Positions 43,601 through 51,512 of a DNA stretch of 64,000 nt are shown piece by piece. Every line of letters begins with the position of its first letter. Within the stretch, counting starts at the first letter, position 1. Made by a program: the position numbers and the translations under genes. Under the pieces are notes generated by a model, which worked only from the letters and a program-made list of their open reading frames with translations, was not told the DNA's origin and did no database searches. The stretch covers positions 62,001 through 126,000 of the forward strand of contig NZ_JAJVKW010000009.1 in the NCBI RefSeq assembly GCF_024198255.1. The letters are read 5' to 3'. The stretch is from Myxococcus guangdongensis (lineage in GTDB: Bacteria > Myxococcota > Myxococcia > Myxococcales > Myxococcaceae).

Positions 43601-44247
43601 ACCAGCGCGTCACCGGCCGACAGCGCCGGGCGGGTCTCGATGCCCACCGTCGCCCACGCCTCGGTGCCGACGAGCACGAGGTTGCCGTGGCTGATGGTGG
43701 CCGCGATGCGCGCGTGGCGCACCGGGATGCCGTTGACCACCTGGCCGATGTGCACCTGCCAGAGGTTGTCGTTGATCTTCGTGACGCGCGGCGCGCTCAT
43801 CTGCATCACGTCGAGGTTGAAGGCGGCCTGGTTGTCCGCGATGTACTTGAACACCAGGTCCCCGACGACGGACTCGTCCACCTCCGCCACGGAGCGGCCG
43901 ATGGCCTCGCGCACGCTGTCGAGCGTGACGCGGTTGCGCACGCCCTTGCCGGGGATGATGGGGTAGACACCCTCGACGCCCGACGGCGTTCCGGTGCGAG
44001 GGTCGATGTGGACGCGGAAGTCCTTCCCGTTGCGCTTGAAGAAGTCGTCCCAGCCGCCCACCGCCGCCTTGTCCAGCGTCTGCTGGGCCTGCTGCAGCGG
44101 CATGTTCTGGATGGGAAGGTAGAACTCCGGCTTGAAGAAGGCCTTGTCTGCGACGGCGCTCGGTCCTGCCTGGGGGGGCTGGACCGCCCAGCTCGTCCCT
44201 GACAGGAGCAAGGCAAGACATGCTGCTGACACCTGGGTGTGGCGCAT
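40645..44247 (-). CDS. Large secreted gluzincin metalloprotease with FTP propeptide and C-terminal repeats
   Basis: A 1200-residue preproenzyme. GAGGAG precedes the ATG at 44247, giving a clear signal peptide (MRHTQVSAACLALLLSGTSW); frame-open codons further upstream are not used. Residues ~30-190 form an FTP-type propeptide. The zinc motif HEWGH starts at His476, and ~20 residues later SEGYADIAAIY supplies the third ligand Glu, as in M4/M36 fungalysin-like enzymes. After ~640 come a fibronectin-III-like domain, two similar ~93-residue FN3-type repeats (each with A-T-Y-E-V-Q-V-S-T then TTYYWR) and a C-terminal jelly-roll-like domain (~1050-1180). Probably a secreted protease for predation. 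Confidence 0.9.
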   Translation of the reverse strand: MRHTQVSAACLALLLSGTSWAVQPPQAGPSAVADKAFFKPEFYLPIQNMPLQQAQQTLDKAAVGGWDDFFKRNGKDFRVHIDPRTGTPSGVEGVYPIIPGKGVRNRVTLDSVREAIGRSVAEVDESVVGDLVFKYIADNQAAFNLDVMQMSAPRVTKINDNLWQVHIGQVVNGIPVRHARIAATISHGNLVLVGTEAWATVGIETRPALSAGDALVAGNGFVGLNTSPQGLWQQPTLEIAPVAPEGESFAGAVGTGYKHQLVYAYGFQDPDGHQRWKVTVDANSGETLAIEDDNHYFDAQINGGIYPSTNIGTCADNTVCGTIKPNSPMPWANTGLASPNNFTDGAGIFAYSSGTVTTSLAGRYVRVSDSCGAVNVSSTTGNIALGGVNNDHDCTVPAGTSAGNTAASRSSFYELNKLAEQARGYLPNNTWLQQQLLANVNINSTCNAFWNGTSVNFYRSGGGCRNTGEIGAVFDHEWGHGLDDFDANGSLSSSSEGYADIAAIYRLQTSCVGYGFFHTSNPGCGQTPDGSGYNQQESQVSGYKWCDTRCSGVRDSDWGAALYATPSAPTLVPAPPATPQNFVCPMCSSGTGPCSKQVHCAASPARQAAWDLVARDLTAAPFNYDSNTAFIVGNKLFYQGSGNIGAWHACNCSGGTSDGCGSTNGYMQWLAADDDNGNLNDGTPHMTAIYSAFNRHNIACNTITPVNSGCSSGPTAAPTHTATPGDGQVALNWTASAGATEYWVMKTEGMGCDFGKAKVATVAGTTYTDTEVANGREYCYSIVPASSNACYGAASACSCATPVCAAPGVATLSTPSNGATGAELATVLDWNDVTGSSTYEVQVSTSAAFTTLVASANSLVGSTWTVTPSLNVNTTYYWRVRANNSCGGVGTWSTASSFTTRGCVALSAPTLATPADGATGVATATALDWADVPSAATYEVQVSTDAGFGTLAASATGLTTSNWTVSPNLNSATTYYWRARAADVCGTSAFSTARSFTTSTVCTPTVATFDTVRQAPTCGAVCGCDTGPTLVNGRGTLSSGTEPNQPNTINDSCADGASGTYHSDESIDRVVIKTVDQGPFAAGKQVTVEVTVWCYSTGSSDFFDLYYTTNATTPTWTALVTNVVCPAGGVQKLTHTFNLANTAGTHAIRPQFRFTGTASSCASGIYNDRDDMVFTVGAAVASADSGKSTTSQGRAAPAGR

Positions 44248-44339
44248 GCGGTTCTCCTCTATGGGGGTCCCGAGGGGCGGACCCCGAAGGCTCCGGAGCG
44301 GAGCCCGCAGACGCCTTACTGATGCCCCGCAGAAAATTG

Positions 44340-44370
44340 AATATGGCTTATTCCCAGAGATTCGTTCCAA
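44340..44370 (-). promoter_or_regulatory. Possible promoter of the metalloprotease gene
   Basis: In the AT-richer 259-bp gap 44248-44506, the minus strand has TTGGAA (44370-44365) and CATATT (44345-44340) separated by 19 bp. They lie about 93 bp upstream of the start codon and are imperfect -35/-10 matches. A plus-strand TTGACA at 44489 faces no gene. Confidence 0.3.
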
Positions 44371-44506
44371 ACAGGTTCTCTATGAAAAACGCGGGGTAGA
44401 AGTGTTCACTGCCCAATATTTTGGCGCACCCTAAGTGAATACCCCTATGGCGCTGGGGACGTATTTGTGCCACTTCACTCAAATTTTATTGACAGGTTGT
44501 TCTGGC

Positions 44507-46003
44507 TTACTTCGGCCAGATGCGCACCCAGTCGTCCTGGATGAGCTTGCCGCTGGTGCGGTCCGTGCTGCCGCTGGCCATGAAGCCGCGCGGTGCGCCG
44601 AGCGCGAGCGCCCCGGCCTCCACCCACAACAAGAGCAGCAGGATTCCTGCGGCTGCGGGCACGCGCAGGGCGAGCGCGGGCCTTCGCGCGGTGAGCGCGA
44701 CGAGGGGCAGGAGGAGCAATGGAATCAGCGCGGGGAAGATGGTGAGCAGGCCGCGCGTGTAGCCGAAGAAGGCGGCGGTGATGAGCGCCCGGTGCAGGAC
44801 GACGAGCGACAGCAGGCTGAAGTCACGCCAGCGGGGCGTCACGGACAGCAGGACGCCCGCGAGCAGCAGCGCGACGAGCAGCCACTTGAGCCCGCCACCC
44901 TCGGGGACGAAGAGGTCCACGGGAGCGCGCGAGCCGCTCAGGCCCGAGGGCAGGTTGGACGCGCCCAGGCCCAGGCTCAGTCCATCCAGCCAGCGGCCCA
45001 GCTTGGCGCTCCACAGCCGCGCGGCGTCGGCGGGGTGCTCGCGCATCCACGACAGGCCCACCGCGTAGCCGTGCAGGAGCAGGTGGCGCTGGGCGGTGTT
45101 GGCCACGTCCAGGTGGCCGTCCTGGCCCAGCTGGTTGACGGAGTCCGGGGTGAAGCCGCCGGTGGCGCCCGCATGGTTCGCCATGGCGAAGTTGATGGGG
45201 CCGTACACGGTGACGGGCGCCAGGACGGGCAGGGGCTCCAGCGAGGGCGTGCTCGCGTTGAGGTCCTGGAGCACGCGCGCGTTGCGCAGGGCCCAGGGGG
45301 CGAGCACCAGCGCGGACACGAGCACCGCGGCGCCCCAGCGCGTGGCCAGTGACTTCAGCGGCGTGGAGCCCCGGTACAGCCAGGCCCACGCGAGGAAGAA
45401 GGGCCACAGGTACAGGTGCTCGGCGCGGGTGAGTGAGCCCAGGCCCATGGCGAGCCCCAGCAGCACGGCGCCGACGGGCGTGGGCCCCGCGCGGTGGCGC
45501 AGCACGAGCGCGAGCGTGGCGGTGAGGAAGAAGGCGTAGAGCACTTCGTTGCTGTACGTGGTGGACAGCACCAGCCAGCCGAAGCTCGCGGCGAACAGGC
45601 CCGCGCCGACGAAGCTCCACGCGGTGCCCAACAGGCCCCGCCACCACGTCCACGACAGCGCCACGGTGCCAGCGCTGAGCGCGGCCAGGCACAGCTTGTA
45701 CGGATAGGCGTTGCCCTGGGGCTCGCCCAGCACGCGGTAGAGCAGGCCCAGCAGCCACGGGAACAGGGGCGGGTGGTAGGGCAGGGTGGCGGAGCTCGCG
45801 AGGCCCCGGGCGTGCTCGAGCGCGTACGTGTGGAAGAAGCGCGAGTCGCCGTAGAAGAAGATGGAGAAGGGCCAGGCTCGGTCCGGCGCGGACTGCAGAT
45901 ACAGCCAGCGCAAGAGCAGGCTGAGTGAGAACGTCACCGCGACACCCAGGGCCATCGGGTGTCGCTGCCACAGCTCCCGCGCGCTGACGACGAACCGGCG
46001 CAT
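44507..46003 (-). CDS. ArnT/PMT-like membrane glycosyltransferase (GT-C fold)
   Basis: A ~498-residue integral membrane protein with about ten helices. The first luminal loop after helix 1 carries acidic residues (FFYGDSRFFHTYALEHARG), as in GT-C enzymes where Asp/Glu bind the lipid-phosphate sugar donor. Further features include YHPPLFPWLLGLLYRVLG and GLGSLTRAEHLYLWPFFLA. The resemblance is to family GT39/ArnT dolichyl- or undecaprenyl-phosphate-mannose transferases that modify proteins or lipid A; the acceptor is unknown. The ATG at 46003 follows a G-rich site; a GTG at 46027 is an alternative start. Confidence 0.82.
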   Translation of the reverse strand: MRRFVVSARELWQRHPMALGVAVTFSLSLLLRWLYLQSAPDRAWPFSIFFYGDSRFFHTYALEHARGLASSATLPYHPPLFPWLLGLLYRVLGEPQGNAYPYKLCLAALSAGTVALSWTWWRGLLGTAWSFVGAGLFAASFGWLVLSTTYSNEVLYAFFLTATLALVLRHRAGPTPVGAVLLGLAMGLGSLTRAEHLYLWPFFLAWAWLYRGSTPLKSLATRWGAAVLVSALVLAPWALRNARVLQDLNASTPSLEPLPVLAPVTVYGPINFAMANHAGATGGFTPDSVNQLGQDGHLDVANTAQRHLLLHGYAVGLSWMREHPADAARLWSAKLGRWLDGLSLGLGASNLPSGLSGSRAPVDLFVPEGGGLKWLLVALLLAGVLLSVTPRWRDFSLLSLVVLHRALITAAFFGYTRGLLTIFPALIPLLLLPLVALTARRPALALRVPAAAGILLLLLWVEAGALALGAPRGFMASGSTDRTSGKLIQDDWVRIWPK

Positions 46004-46173
46004 GCCACCCCCAGGGAAGGTGGGCACGCTAGCACCAGGTCCGGGGGCGGGGCCCGTCGTTCAGAAAAGCGCCCTTGCCTCGACTTGTGGATGGCAAGCG
46101 GCACGACGCGCTTCCTAGAGTCCGGCCCGCCGTCGTGCTCGGGCGGCTCCCCCATTCCGGCTCGGAGGGCCGA

Positions 46174-47772
46174 GTGTCCCACGCAGGTGACAAGTCCATC
46201 CTGGCCATCGACCTGGGCACCTCCGCCGTGAAGCTGGCGGTCGTCACGCTGCGCGGGCGCATCCTCGGGGGCGAGGTGGAGCCGCTGGCGTTGGATTTGT
46301 TGCCGGACGGCGGCGCGGAGCAGGACCCGGAGGCGTGGTGGAGCGCCATCGTCCGGGGCACGCGCAGGCTGCTCGAATCGGGGGCGGTGTCGGCGCGCGA
46401 CATCATCGGCGTCAACTGCAGCTCGCAGTGGTCCGGCACGGTGGCGGTGGATGCGCAGGGCACGCCGCTGCGGCCGGCGCTCATCTGGATGGACTCGCGC
46501 GGGGCGCCGCACGTGAAGCGGGTGGCGGGGGGGCTGGTGCCCATCGAGGGCTATGGCGTCACGCGGCTCTTCCAGTGGATCCGCCTGACGGGCGGCGTGC
46601 CGAGCCTCTCCGGGAAGGACCCGGTGGGCCACATCCTCTACCTCCAGGCGGAGCACCCGGACGTCTACCGCGCGACGTACAAGTTCCTGGAGCCCAAGGA
46701 CTGGCTCAACCTGAAGCTGAGCGGGCGCTTCGCGGCGTCGTACGACTCCATCACCTTGCACTGGGTGACGGACAACCGGGCGCTGGGCCGCGTCGACTAC
46801 GACGCGGGGCTCTTGCGCATGTCGGGGCTGCACCGCGAGAAGCTGCCGGACCTGGTGCCCGCCGCGAGCGTGCTGGGGCCGCTGAGCGCTCGGGCCGCGA
46901 GCGAGCTGGGGTTGAGCGAGGATGTGCGCGTGGTGTCGGGCGCGCCGGACATCCTCGCCGCGGCGGTGGGCTCGGGCGCGGTGCGCGACTTCGAGGCGCA
47001 CCTGTGCGTGGGCACGTCGTCCTGGTTGTGCTGCCACGTGCCGTACAAGAAGTCGGACCTGTTCCACCAGATGGCGTCCGTGCCGTCCGCGCTGCCGGGG
47101 CGCTACCTGCTCGCCAACGAGCAGGAGTCCGCGGGCATCTGCCTCACCTTCCTCAAGGACAACATCCTGTACGGCCAGTCGGGTCGGCCCGAGGGACAGG
47201 AGGAGGACTCCGCGGAGGTGTACCGGTTGATGGAGCGCGAGGCGAGCCAGGTCCCCGCCGGGAGCGACAGGCTCATCTTCCTGCCCTGGCTCAACGGGGA
47301 GCGCAGCCCGGTGGACGACAAGTCGCTGCGCGGCGGGTTCTTCAACCAGTCGCTGAAGACGACGCGGGCGCACCTGGTGCGCGCGGTGATGGAGGGCGTG
47401 GCCTTCAACTCGCGCTGGCTGTTCACCTACGTGGAGCAGTTCGTCGGGCGCAAGCTGGAGTCGCTGCGCATCATCGGCGGAGGGGCGCGCTCCGCGCTCT
47501 GGTGTCAGATTCACGCGGACGTGTTGGGCCGCTCCATCCAGCAGGTGGACGAGCCGGTATTGGCCAACGCGCGCGGGGCGGCGTTCCAGGCGGCCGTGGC
47601 GTTGGGGGAGCTGACGGTGGAGGAGCTCCCCTCGCTCGTCCCCGTCGCTCGGACCTTCGAGCCGGACCCCGCGAACCGCGCGCTGTACGACGAGCTGTTC
47701 CGCGAATTCGTCAACATCTACAAGAGCAACAAGGCCATCTTCGCGCGGCTCAACCGCGCGCGAAGCGCCTGA
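46174..47772 (+). CDS. FGGY-family carbohydrate kinase (xylulokinase-like)
   Basis: A 532-residue FGGY kinase. The actin-like ATPase motifs are visible: ILAIDLGTSAVKLAVV (phosphate 1), EQDPEAWWSAI, NCSSQWSGTVAVD, PALIWMDSRGAPH, LCVGTSSWLCCHVP (phosphate 2) and LRIIGGGARSALWCQIHADV with ANARGAAFQAA (adenosine). Start GTG 46174 is set by GGAGG five bases upstream. Substrate may be a ketose or polyol. It lies 17 bp ahead of the sphingosine-phosphate-lyase-like gene, so they are probably co-transcribed; a kinase generating a phosphorylated lyase substrate would fit, but FGGY kinases are not known to act on sphingoid bases. Confidence 0.88.
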   Translation: MSHAGDKSILAIDLGTSAVKLAVVTLRGRILGGEVEPLALDLLPDGGAEQDPEAWWSAIVRGTRRLLESGAVSARDIIGVNCSSQWSGTVAVDAQGTPLRPALIWMDSRGAPHVKRVAGGLVPIEGYGVTRLFQWIRLTGGVPSLSGKDPVGHILYLQAEHPDVYRATYKFLEPKDWLNLKLSGRFAASYDSITLHWVTDNRALGRVDYDAGLLRMSGLHREKLPDLVPAASVLGPLSARAASELGLSEDVRVVSGAPDILAAAVGSGAVRDFEAHLCVGTSSWLCCHVPYKKSDLFHQMASVPSALPGRYLLANEQESAGICLTFLKDNILYGQSGRPEGQEEDSAEVYRLMEREASQVPAGSDRLIFLPWLNGERSPVDDKSLRGGFFNQSLKTTRAHLVRAVMEGVAFNSRWLFTYVEQFVGRKLESLRIIGGGARSALWCQIHADVLGRSIQQVDEPVLANARGAAFQAAVALGELTVEELPSLVPVARTFEPDPANRALYDELFREFVNIYKSNKAIFARLNRARSA

Positions 47773-47789
47773 AGGCCCAGGAGCCGCGC

Positions 47790-49319
47790 ATGGCATTGCC
47801 CGACCCCAAGTCGTTGAACCTGCTGAACCACGTCCCGCCCCGCCTGCTGTCGGCGGCCGAGCGCTACCTGAAGGCGGTGCCGCTGGTTCGCGACCTGCTC
47901 TCCAAGGAGACGGACACGCTCCTGTCGGAGCTGGAGGGAGGGCTCAAGCCGTACCGGGGCAAGATGCCCGCGTTCGACCGGTTGCCGGTGACGGGGCGCG
48001 CGCGCGAGGAGGTGCTGCGCGAGCTGCAGGCGCTGGAGTCGCAGGAGGAGGAGCGCTGGCGCGACGGCAAGGTGTCCGGCGCCGTGTACAACGGCGACTC
48101 GGAGCACATCGACTTCCTCAACCGGGTCTACGCGCTGCATTCGCAGAGCAACCCGCTGCACGCGGACCTGTGGCCGAGCGCCACCAAGTTCGAGGCCGAG
48201 GTCGTCGCCATGGCCGCGACGATGCTGGGGGCGGACGCGGCCAACGCGGGGCGTCCGGCCTCCGAGCATGTCTGCGGCTCCATGTCCTCGGGTGGCACCG
48301 AGAGCATCATGCTCGCGGTCAAGACGTATCGGGACTGGGCGCGGGAGACGAAGGGCATCTCGAAGCCGGAGATGGTGGCGCCCTCCAGCGCGCACCCGGC
48401 CTTCGACAAGGCGGCGCACTACTTCGGCGTGAAGATGGTGCGCGTGCCGGTGGGGGCGGACTACCGCGCGGACGTGGCCGCGACGAAGAAGGCGATCACG
48501 CGCAACACCATCGTGCTCATCGGCTCCGCGCCGGGCTTTCCCCACGGCGTCATCGACCCGATTGCCGAGCTGTCCGAGCTGGCGCGCAAGAAGCGCATCG
48601 GCTTCCACACCGACGCGTGCCTGGGCGGCTTCGTCCTGCCCTTCGCGAGGAAGCTGGGGCGCGAGGTGCCGCCGTTCGACTTCCGGCTGCCGGGCGTGAC
48701 GTCGATGTCCGCGGACACGCACAAGTTCGGATACGCGGCGAAGGGGTCGTCGGTGGTGTTGTACCGGGGCACCGAGCTGCGCTCGCACCAGTACTTCACC
48801 GCCACCGAGTGGCCCGGCGGCATCTACTTCTCGCCCACGTTCTCCGGCAGTCGTCCCGGCGCGCTCATCGCGGTGGCCTGGGCGTCGCTGGTCAGCATGG
48901 GGGAGCAGGGCTATCTGGAGGCCACGCGCCGCATCCTCGAGACGGCGGATACGATCAAGCAGGGCATCCGCGCCATCCCCGAGCTGCACGTGCTGGGAGA
49001 CCCGCTGTTCGTCATCGCGTTCGGCTCCGAGTCGGTGGACATCTTCAAGGTGATGGAGCGGCTGGGGGAGCAGGGGTGGAGCCTCAACGGGCTGCACAAG
49101 CCCGCGGCGGTGCACCTGTGTGTGACGTTGCGGCACGCGCAGCCGGGCGTGGCGGAGCGCTTCCTGTCGGATTTGCGCGCCGCCGTGGAGCACGTGAAGG
49201 CGAACCCCGGCGAGAAGGGGACGATGGCACCCGTCTACGGCATGGCCGCCGCCGTCCCCTTCCGTGGCCTCGTGAGCGACTTGCTCAAGAAGTACATGGA
49301 CCTGCTCTACAAGGTCTGA
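47790..49319 (+). CDS. PLP-dependent lyase of the sphingosine-1-phosphate lyase family
   Basis: A 509-residue group II decarboxylase-like PLP enzyme. It resembles Dpl1/SGPL: SGAVYNGDSEHIDFLNRVYALHSQSNPLH region, CGSMSSGGTESIMLAV, HTDACLGGFVLPFARKLG, and the cofactor Lys312 in SADTHKFGYAAKGSSVVLY, which is more typical of S1P lyase than of glutamate decarboxylase. It lacks the eukaryotic N-terminal membrane helix. S1P lyase splits a phosphorylated sphingoid base into a fatty aldehyde and phosphoethanolamine, and some myxobacteria make sphingolipids. AGGAG precedes the ATG. The stop converges with, and overlaps by 13 bp, the PheS-like gene. Confidence 0.85.
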   Translation: MALPDPKSLNLLNHVPPRLLSAAERYLKAVPLVRDLLSKETDTLLSELEGGLKPYRGKMPAFDRLPVTGRAREEVLRELQALESQEEERWRDGKVSGAVYNGDSEHIDFLNRVYALHSQSNPLHADLWPSATKFEAEVVAMAATMLGADAANAGRPASEHVCGSMSSGGTESIMLAVKTYRDWARETKGISKPEMVAPSSAHPAFDKAAHYFGVKMVRVPVGADYRADVAATKKAITRNTIVLIGSAPGFPHGVIDPIAELSELARKKRIGFHTDACLGGFVLPFARKLGREVPPFDFRLPGVTSMSADTHKFGYAAKGSSVVLYRGTELRSHQYFTATEWPGGIYFSPTFSGSRPGALIAVAWASLVSMGEQGYLEATRRILETADTIKQGIRAIPELHVLGDPLFVIAFGSESVDIFKVMERLGEQGWSLNGLHKPAAVHLCVTLRHAQPGVAERFLSDLRAAVEHVKANPGEKGTMAPVYGMAAAVPFRGLVSDLLKKYMDLLYKV

Positions 49320-50464
49320 GGCGCTCTGGGGCGTGGGCGCGCGGCCCACTCCCACGTGGTCCCCTGGTGCAGCGTGGCGTAGATGTCGTCGCGCAGCTCG
49401 TTGCACTCGTCATGGGTGAGGGTGCGCTCCAGGGAGCGCAGCACCACGCGCAGCAGGACGTTCTTCTGGTCCGGTCGGAGGGCCAGGCGCTTCACCGCGT
49501 TGGGGTGGAGCTCGGTGTAGGGCGTCTGGCTCACCACCTCGACGCTCTCCACCAGCTCCGCTCGCGCGCCGAGCGTGGCTCGGACGGCGTCGCCCAGCTC
49601 CTCCGCCGTGCGTTGCGCGTCGAGCACCAGCGACATGTCCCGGCGCACCGCGGGCATGGAGGACACGGGCTGATAGGGCGTCAGGTCCAACAGCTGTGTG
49701 GCGATGCGTGCGTCGGTGGAGCGCAGGAGCCGGATGTCATCCAGGCCCTTGCGCAGCATGAGGATGCGGTCGAGTCCCAGTCCCATGGCGAGTCCGGTGA
49801 CGGGGCCTGCCTCCAGGCCGCTCTCGGCGAGGAGGGCGGGGAGCGCGAGGCCGCACTCGCCGATCTCCACCCAGTCGTCACCGTCGCGGACGTCGACCTG
49901 CAGGCCGTCCGTCGTGTACGGGTGCACGGCGTCGGTGAGCTTCAGCTCGCGTCCGGGGAGGAGTGCCTGCACCACGGTGGCAATCATCTGGCGCAGGTCC
50001 TGGGAGGTGAGGGGCGGGCCGCGACGGATGCGCCACAGGTCCATCTGGTGGGGCTCTCCGGTGTGGAGCCGGTCGATGCAGTCGCGTCGGTAGACGAGGC
50101 CGGGACAGGCGACGAGTACGTCCTCGGGAGGGGAGGCGGCGAGGCGGCGCAGCACGCCGGGAATCATGGCGGAGGTCTGCGAGCGCAGGAGGGCGGTGTC
50201 GCAGACGTAGCGGGTGTAACGCGCGTCGCGGGCGACGCCTCCGGGTGGGTAGTGGAGGCGGTCGTAGTTGTCGGCGATGGAGACGACGGGGCTCTGGCGA
50301 TGCGTCAGCACCTCGCAGTGCCAGGCGCCGCGCAGGGCTTCGAGCGCGGAGGCGACCAGGAGCTGGAGGGCGTGGGGGCCCGTGGCGGGGTCGGTCAAAT
50401 CACGGACGGACAGGGCGCGCCGAAGCTCCTCGGCGCTGAGGACGATGATGGGAAGGGACGACAT
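49307..50464 (-). CDS. PheS-like class II ligase with FDX-ACB domain (probably SrmL)
   Basis: A 385-residue protein. Residues ~1-240 are a phenylalanyl-tRNA-synthetase alpha-like class II core with ALLRSQTSAMIPGVLRR, MDLWRIRRGP, DWVEIGECGLALPALLAESG and motif 3 GLAMGLGLDRILMLRKGLDDIR. Residues ~275-380 are an FDX-ACB fold (RRDMSLVLDAQ, KNVLLRVVLRSLERTLTHDE), normally found at the C-terminus of the synthetase beta chain or of mitochondrial PheRS. It lacks the long tRNA-binding coiled coil of true PheS, and no PheT is adjacent. It matches what I know of the 'PheS-related mystery ligase' SrmL. GAGAGG sits upstream of the ATG at 50464. Substrate unknown. Confidence 0.78.
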   Translation of the reverse strand: MSSLPIIVLSAEELRRALSVRDLTDPATGPHALQLLVASALEALRGAWHCEVLTHRQSPVVSIADNYDRLHYPPGGVARDARYTRYVCDTALLRSQTSAMIPGVLRRLAASPPEDVLVACPGLVYRRDCIDRLHTGEPHQMDLWRIRRGPPLTSQDLRQMIATVVQALLPGRELKLTDAVHPYTTDGLQVDVRDGDDWVEIGECGLALPALLAESGLEAGPVTGLAMGLGLDRILMLRKGLDDIRLLRSTDARIATQLLDLTPYQPVSSMPAVRRDMSLVLDAQRTAEELGDAVRATLGARAELVESVEVVSQTPYTELHPNAVKRLALRPDQKNVLLRVVLRSLERTLTHDECNELRDDIYATLHQGTTWEWAARPRPRAPQTL

Positions 50465-50751
50465 GGGGAAGACCTCTCGAAAGCGAACGGGAAACGCAGC
50501 GGTCTCCGGCACGCCGAGCGAGGAGTCCGCCAGGCGTCACCGGCCTCGGATGCCCCCCCGGCGGCTCCGGGTGGGCGTCGCGCCAGACGGCGTTTCGCCA
50601 ACGAGAGGTGCGTGCACGCTCAGGGCAGCACGGCCTCCCGACACCCGAAGGGGGCCGGGGGGCGGCTAAATCGACGAGCGATCACGACGCGAACCATGGA
50701 TGTACGAATAGCGCTCCCGCGATTTCCTGGCAAGAGCGCCTCGGGTTCGAC

Positions 50752-51489
50752 TCACTTCGCCAGCGTGCGTCCCAGGACGTCGAGCAGCTCGCGCCAGTGC
50801 TCCTCGGAGGCTTCGGGCTGATAGGCGGCCGAGTCCTCCACCGCGTAACCGTGGCGTGCTCCCACGTGGAGTCGTGACTGGTGTCGCACTCCGGCGGCCT
50901 TCAGCGCGGCTTCCAGTCGCTGGATGGCGTCCGCCGGCATGGAGGCGTCCTGGTCCGCGTGGCCGAAGACGAGCTCGCCCTTCACATCGCCCACGCGCAG
51001 GTGGGGACTGTCCGGCGCGTCCGTCGCGAGCCTGCCTCCGTGGTTGGATACCGCCGCCGCGATGGTGTCTGGGAAGTCCGCCGCCAGTCGCACGGCGATG
51101 CCTCCACTCATGCAATACCCGGCCACGCCGACCTTGGGGCTGCGCACCTGGGGAAGCTGCGCGAGGAAGTCCAGCTCCGCCCCGCCATCGATGCGCTGCC
51201 GCTCTGGCGTCAGCGTGGCGATGAGCGCGTAGATTCGCTTGCGAAAGGCCTCGTCCGCGAAGGAGCCGTTCAGGTCCAGGGAGGAGGCGCGCCCCTCGCG
51301 ATAGAAGACATTGGGCAGCAGCACGACGTAGCCCGCGTCCGCGAGCCGCTGGGCCATGTGCTCGAAGGCGGGGCGGATGCCCATCGCGTCCGTGAGCAGC
51401 AGCACGGCGGGCCAGGGGCCGCGTCCCGCGGGCTGGAACAGCTTCGCGTCCATCGTTCCATCAGGTGTGTCCAGGTCGATGTCTTCCAT
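50752..51489 (-). CDS. Dienelactone hydrolase family protein
   Basis: A 245-residue alpha/beta-hydrolase with the dienelactone-hydrolase triad: Cys126 in GVAGYCMSGGIAV, Asp182 near GHADQDASM, and His214 in GARHGYAV; the N-terminal loop LLTDAMGIRPAFEHMA is also typical. No signal peptide. It is the last gene of a leftward unit after the sitA/sitI remnant, and its start region is duplicated in degenerate form at 52518-52559, just behind the Fe-alcohol dehydrogenase. That suggests the two enzyme genes were once adjacent. The 287 bp downstream to the PheS-like gene show no recognised element. Confidence 0.9.
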   Translation of the reverse strand: MEDIDLDTPDGTMDAKLFQPAGRGPWPAVLLLTDAMGIRPAFEHMAQRLADAGYVVLLPNVFYREGRASSLDLNGSFADEAFRKRIYALIATLTPERQRIDGGAELDFLAQLPQVRSPKVGVAGYCMSGGIAVRLAADFPDTIAAAVSNHGGRLATDAPDSPHLRVGDVKGELVFGHADQDASMPADAIQRLEAALKAAGVRHQSRLHVGARHGYAVEDSAAYQPEASEEHWRELLDVLGRTLAK

Positions 51490-51500
51490 GAGGTTCCTCG
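51451..51500. repeat. Direct repeat, copy A (5' end of intact dienelactone hydrolase gene)
   Basis: This 50-bp segment covers the hydrolase start codon. It matches 52527-52570 with a handful of substitutions and a 6-bp gap. The two copies flank the sitA remnant and sitI. Confidence 0.8.
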
Positions 51501-51512
51501 CGGGGCTGAAGG

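Noticed and set aside
40810..44202. 1,130-codon plus-strand frame opposite the metalloprotease
   Set aside because: Repetitive Arg/Gly/Val composition, no recognised domain, antisense to a clear HEWGH protease.
44489..44494. TTGACA promoter-like hexamer on the plus strand
   Set aside because: No -10 partner at proper spacing and no plus-strand gene follows; the next gene lies on the minus strand and converges.
50735..50760. GGGTTCGACTC resembling a tRNA T-arm
   Set aside because: The flanking sequence cannot fold into a cloverleaf and falls beside the hydrolase stop.
50608..50877. Possible 89-residue plus-strand gene
   Set aside because: It overlaps the 3' end of the dienelactone hydrolase on the other strand and has no ribosome-binding site or family resemblance.
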